From Mugil cephalus (lineage: Eukaryota; Chordata; Actinopteri; Mugiliformes; Mugilidae): a DNA stretch of 64,000 bases. A model generated the notes under the pieces. It did no database searches. It was not told the origin of the DNA and saw only the letters and a program-made list of their open reading frames with translations. The stretch lies in contig NC_061781.1 of assembly GCF_022458985.1 (NCBI RefSeq), positions 17,019,001-17,083,000 of the forward strand, written 5' to 3'. Made by a program: the position numbers and the translations under genes. Shown in pieces: positions 60,896-64,000 of this stretch (position 1 is the stretch's first letter; each line of letters begins with the position of its first letter).

Positions 60896-63800
60896 GTTTT
60901 GTAGGTAAAAATTACTGCTTCCTGGATTGCATCAGGTATCGTACCACACAAGAGATGCAGGGAGGCTGGTTATGATGGATGTATTCAGATTTGTTTGTGA
61001 GGTTACGTCTGGTTGACACAGACTTTGTCTTATGTCTTTATGTTAGGGAAAGACTGTGCTTCTGCATAAAACGTAGTTACCAAGTTACGGTGTAGTTAAC
61101 CAGATTGTATCTTTAAAGTTAACTGAGTGCCTAACATAAAGAAGCTTAATTAAGCTGGAGTCATTACTAGCAGACACTGTACTGCTGAAATTGAATATTT
61201 CCTTGGAAAACATTTTCCTGTTTCGATCTTCTTTCTGTGGGGTTTTAAATGAAGGTGACCCCACTAAAAGAAAGACAATGGAGTCCTTTCCAGTAGAAGA
61301 GTCTGTCTGTCAGTATTTTTTTTCTTTTATTGGTGTGTCACATTAAATGTTACAAATGCACTGGCAAAATAGGGTTAGTGCTCCGGAGTGACTATGTTAC
61401 GATGGTTTCTTTATATATTTATATATCCAAACAAATTCTATTTGATTTTCGTTCATTTGAGAGTCGCAGTAGTTTACAACCACACGGTAGCACGCCTTTA
61501 TAGCGTCACTGTGCTTAAAGGGGGGGACTAAAATTGGCTTATACACAAAAGCACCATCATGATTCACTGTTGCGTAGATGATGAATTCCCGGGACTCCTG
61601 CAGAAGTATTTGCCCCGGGAATTCATGAAGACAAAAGTGAAAAATGAGCACTGTGACATTCCAGGAACAGTAATAGACAGGATTTGTTATAAAGCATTAA
61701 CTGTCACTCACATCAGCTGTGTGTGTGGCCCAAAATGTCGAGAGCAAAGTCTACACCAAATAGAAGCAGACGATAAGAGAGAGCCATTGAATATTTGGTT
61801 TTTATTTTTAACTGCAAAAACAAATTTGTAGTTAATTAAATTACTAAAGCCAGGCAGTGAAGTCAGGTCTGGCATTTTGGGATAATTGCCATTTTTGCCA
61901 GACTGGTAATCCAGCTCTGTCCTTGTAAATACTCGCGCACATTTGCTTCTAAAACGTGGAGCTCATTTCTGTCACAGCAAAGATTTCATTGTCCATTGAA
62001 AGAAGGAGCAGAAGAATAAAAAAACAAAAAAACATAGTGCCGCCTTTTTAAGGCTGTCACAGACATCATTGTTGAGGAATCATCAGTCTGAACTAACTGA
62101 GTTCTCATGCACATGTGCAGACAGTTGCAGTGGTTTTGTAGTGACAGTGAATTAGTGATTCTGTGCCACCATGTCCATATGATCCACGTGGAACATAAGG
62201 GTTAAAGTTGTGTCGTCTGGAGAGTTAAGTACGTGGGTATTGTTGCGTCACTGTCAATGTTTGTCGTACCTAAAGCAGAATTTGGATTAGTGCAATCGCT
62301 GTGCTATGAATGTAATGCCGTGTGAAGGCACAAAAGACTCTTTGGAGAACAAAAAAATAAAACAAAAGAAGAAAATATAAACTGCTTAACATCTCTGCCC
62401 ATACTCTCGGCTCACCTGTAGCATAGTTTATCGATATTCTTAACCGTACTGAAACCAGGTGTTAATCAGATTCAAATTAAATACTCACTCGTGTGTTTAG
62501 TGATGTCTTGTAACGGCACGTGGAAATGGAAATGTTGTATTTCTGTGATGTGTAGTCGTGTGCCATGTTTCTACGCAGCTTGACTTGGGGGCAAACAAAT
62601 ACGAAGTGTTAGACGAAGGCACATTTAGATTTACTCAAGTAGTCACAGTTGCCAGGCCACCATTGCCTTAAATGTGTTTTGATTGTACAGTAGCCGTGTG
62701 TGTGTGTGTGCGTGTGCGCATGAGCAAGTCCTCCATGCATTTCCCGTGCGTGTACGTGAGTCAACATTGTTTGAGGCGTAAAGAGAACTGGAGATGTGAG
62801 CGTCCGCTAGTGTTGCTTCTTCATCCACGGGAGAGCAGAACGGTTAATTCAGGGTTGATATTTTCAGCTGTGCGTTGTTGCAAAGCAGAACTCCTCGTGA
62901 CGGCTGTCTTTTCTGAATCGGTGACAACTTTGAGAAAACAATCTGTGAAAACGTGTTTAATGTGGTTTTCTTGGCTGCTGTCCACCATGCTGTCTGTGCT
63001 GCTCTGACATGGTTAGGCCTTAGGTGTTTGACGTGTGTTGTTTTCCGTTCTGGTTCATGCACTCGATGGAGGAGGTCGAACAGCTCTACCTCCCTTACGA
63101 TGCCATAGATTTATTGCTATTATGGTTGTCATTATAGACACTATTAATTGTTTTTGACATGGCAGATGTGTTTTCTCTCAGCATGAAGATATTCCAGTTA
63201 GCTTTTGTATATTCGAAGCGTGGAAAGTTTTTATGCCGGCTGCTGTGGCTTACTAAACTGGTGATCCTCATGTCTCGACAGATTAACACTTTATGTTTTC
63301 CTCTCTGTCTCTCTGTCTGTTTGTGTTTCTTAGACGCACAGTGTTCAATGTTCAACTGCGTGATTATCCAGATGGTAGTAGACGATATTTTTTTTTCTTT
63401 GTGAAATGTTATTTAAATCTAATAAAGTCTCTTTGTCAAATTAAACCATTCTCCTCATGTAGTTTTTGTATAAATCTGATGCGGTCCTGCGCATAAAAGC
63501 GATTTTTCTGCTTTCTTTGATGAACTTTTTTTTATTTTTTTCCCCGAACAGAAGAACAGCCACGGCTCGCATGAGTCACTCTTGTCTGTGCAGTTTTCCC
63601 TTTAAGTCTTAAGTACAAAGCCGCACTGAAACTTGAGATGCTAAAGTGCACAGGCATCGCATCTGACTCTTTCTCCTGCCTGCTTGGTGGTTCCGCTTAG
63701 AGTGATCCTAATGGACTCGAAAGAAAATGTATTAGTTATATAGCTCCAGAATAGCCTCTCAAAACACAAACAGGGCATGAGATGTAAATAGATCTATAGC

Positions 63801-64000
63801 ACAAGAGCCCCCAAGCAATAATGGATAATAAAACACACAACAACCGCAGCGAGCGCATTGTGACACATTCTGTAACGACTTCACGCAAAGAGCCGAGCAG
63901 GGACGTGCACCTTCAAAATACCCTTCCAGGTGTGGTCTGACATCCAGGGCACCCCAGCGTTGTAAAAGACAACCGAGGATGTGAAGAGGTAGCCCACTGA
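60896..64000. other. Distal intergenic region
   Basis: No gene recognised on either strand. It contains a 13-bp inverted repeat (61581-61626), a GT-rich patch near 62697-62712 and an AATAAA at about 63420 whose gene, if any, is not visible. Confidence 0.4.
61581..61626. repeat. 13-bp inverted repeat with 20-base spacer
   Basis: ATGAATTCCCGGG at 61581-61593 and its exact reverse complement at 61614-61626. Confidence 0.9.

Noticed and set aside
61559-61831. 90-codon plus-strand frame with several cysteines
   Set aside because: No recognisable family, and it starts within the inverted repeat; likely a chance open frame.
1-64000. CRISPR arrays, operons, phage or bacterial mobile elements
   Set aside because: The sequence is clearly vertebrate nuclear DNA with spliced genes; no such structures are present.

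Overview
The window is vertebrate nuclear DNA, almost certainly from a ray-finned (teleost) fish. Genes are split into short exons with GT-AG introns, the proteins resemble known vertebrate families, and the spacers hold dinucleotide microsatellites, decayed Tc1-like copies and small hAT-type elements. All gene models were joined by hand from splice signals and reading phase; no alignment or transcript data were available.

Layout. (1) About 1.8-10.1 kb, plus strand: a small cluster of BTLA-like immune receptors, made of a remnant first copy (signal exon at 1936, damaged Ig exon at 2669), a complete copy with a short tail (2713-4502) and a complete copy with a BTLA-like phosphotyrosine tail (7370-9740). 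(2) 13.5-20.9 kb, minus strand: a CD200 (OX-2)-like gene with two V-type and one C-type Ig domain, one membrane helix and a very short tail. (3) 22.6-26.6 kb, plus strand: gpr89, the Golgi pH regulator, 14 exons and 455 aa. (4) 27.5-31.3 kb, minus strand: pdzk1 (NHERF3), four PDZ domains, about 511 aa, with an upstream 5' UTR exon near 32.5 kb. (5) 38.9-57.2 kb, plus strand: a cholecystokinin receptor of CCKBR type, 5 coding exons and 449 aa, with a 10-kb first coding intron. The rest (57.2-64 kb) shows no convincing gene.

How the parts relate. BTLA-like receptors and CD200 are both surface Ig proteins that restrain immune cells, and their human counterparts are neighbours at 3q13.2. gpr89 and pdzk1 are neighbours at human 1q21.1, where CD160 also lies; CD160 shares the ligand HVEM with BTLA. 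This fish locus therefore joins two human neighbourhoods. gpr89 (Golgi ion homeostasis), pdzk1 (apical transporter scaffold) and the CCK receptor (gut-brain peptide signalling) have no evident functional link to the immune genes.

The strongest points for follow-up are the two BTLA-like copies, which have nearly identical Ig exons but unrelated tails, the combined synteny, the V-V-C form of CD200, and a perfect 26-bp hairpin in a pdzk1 intron.
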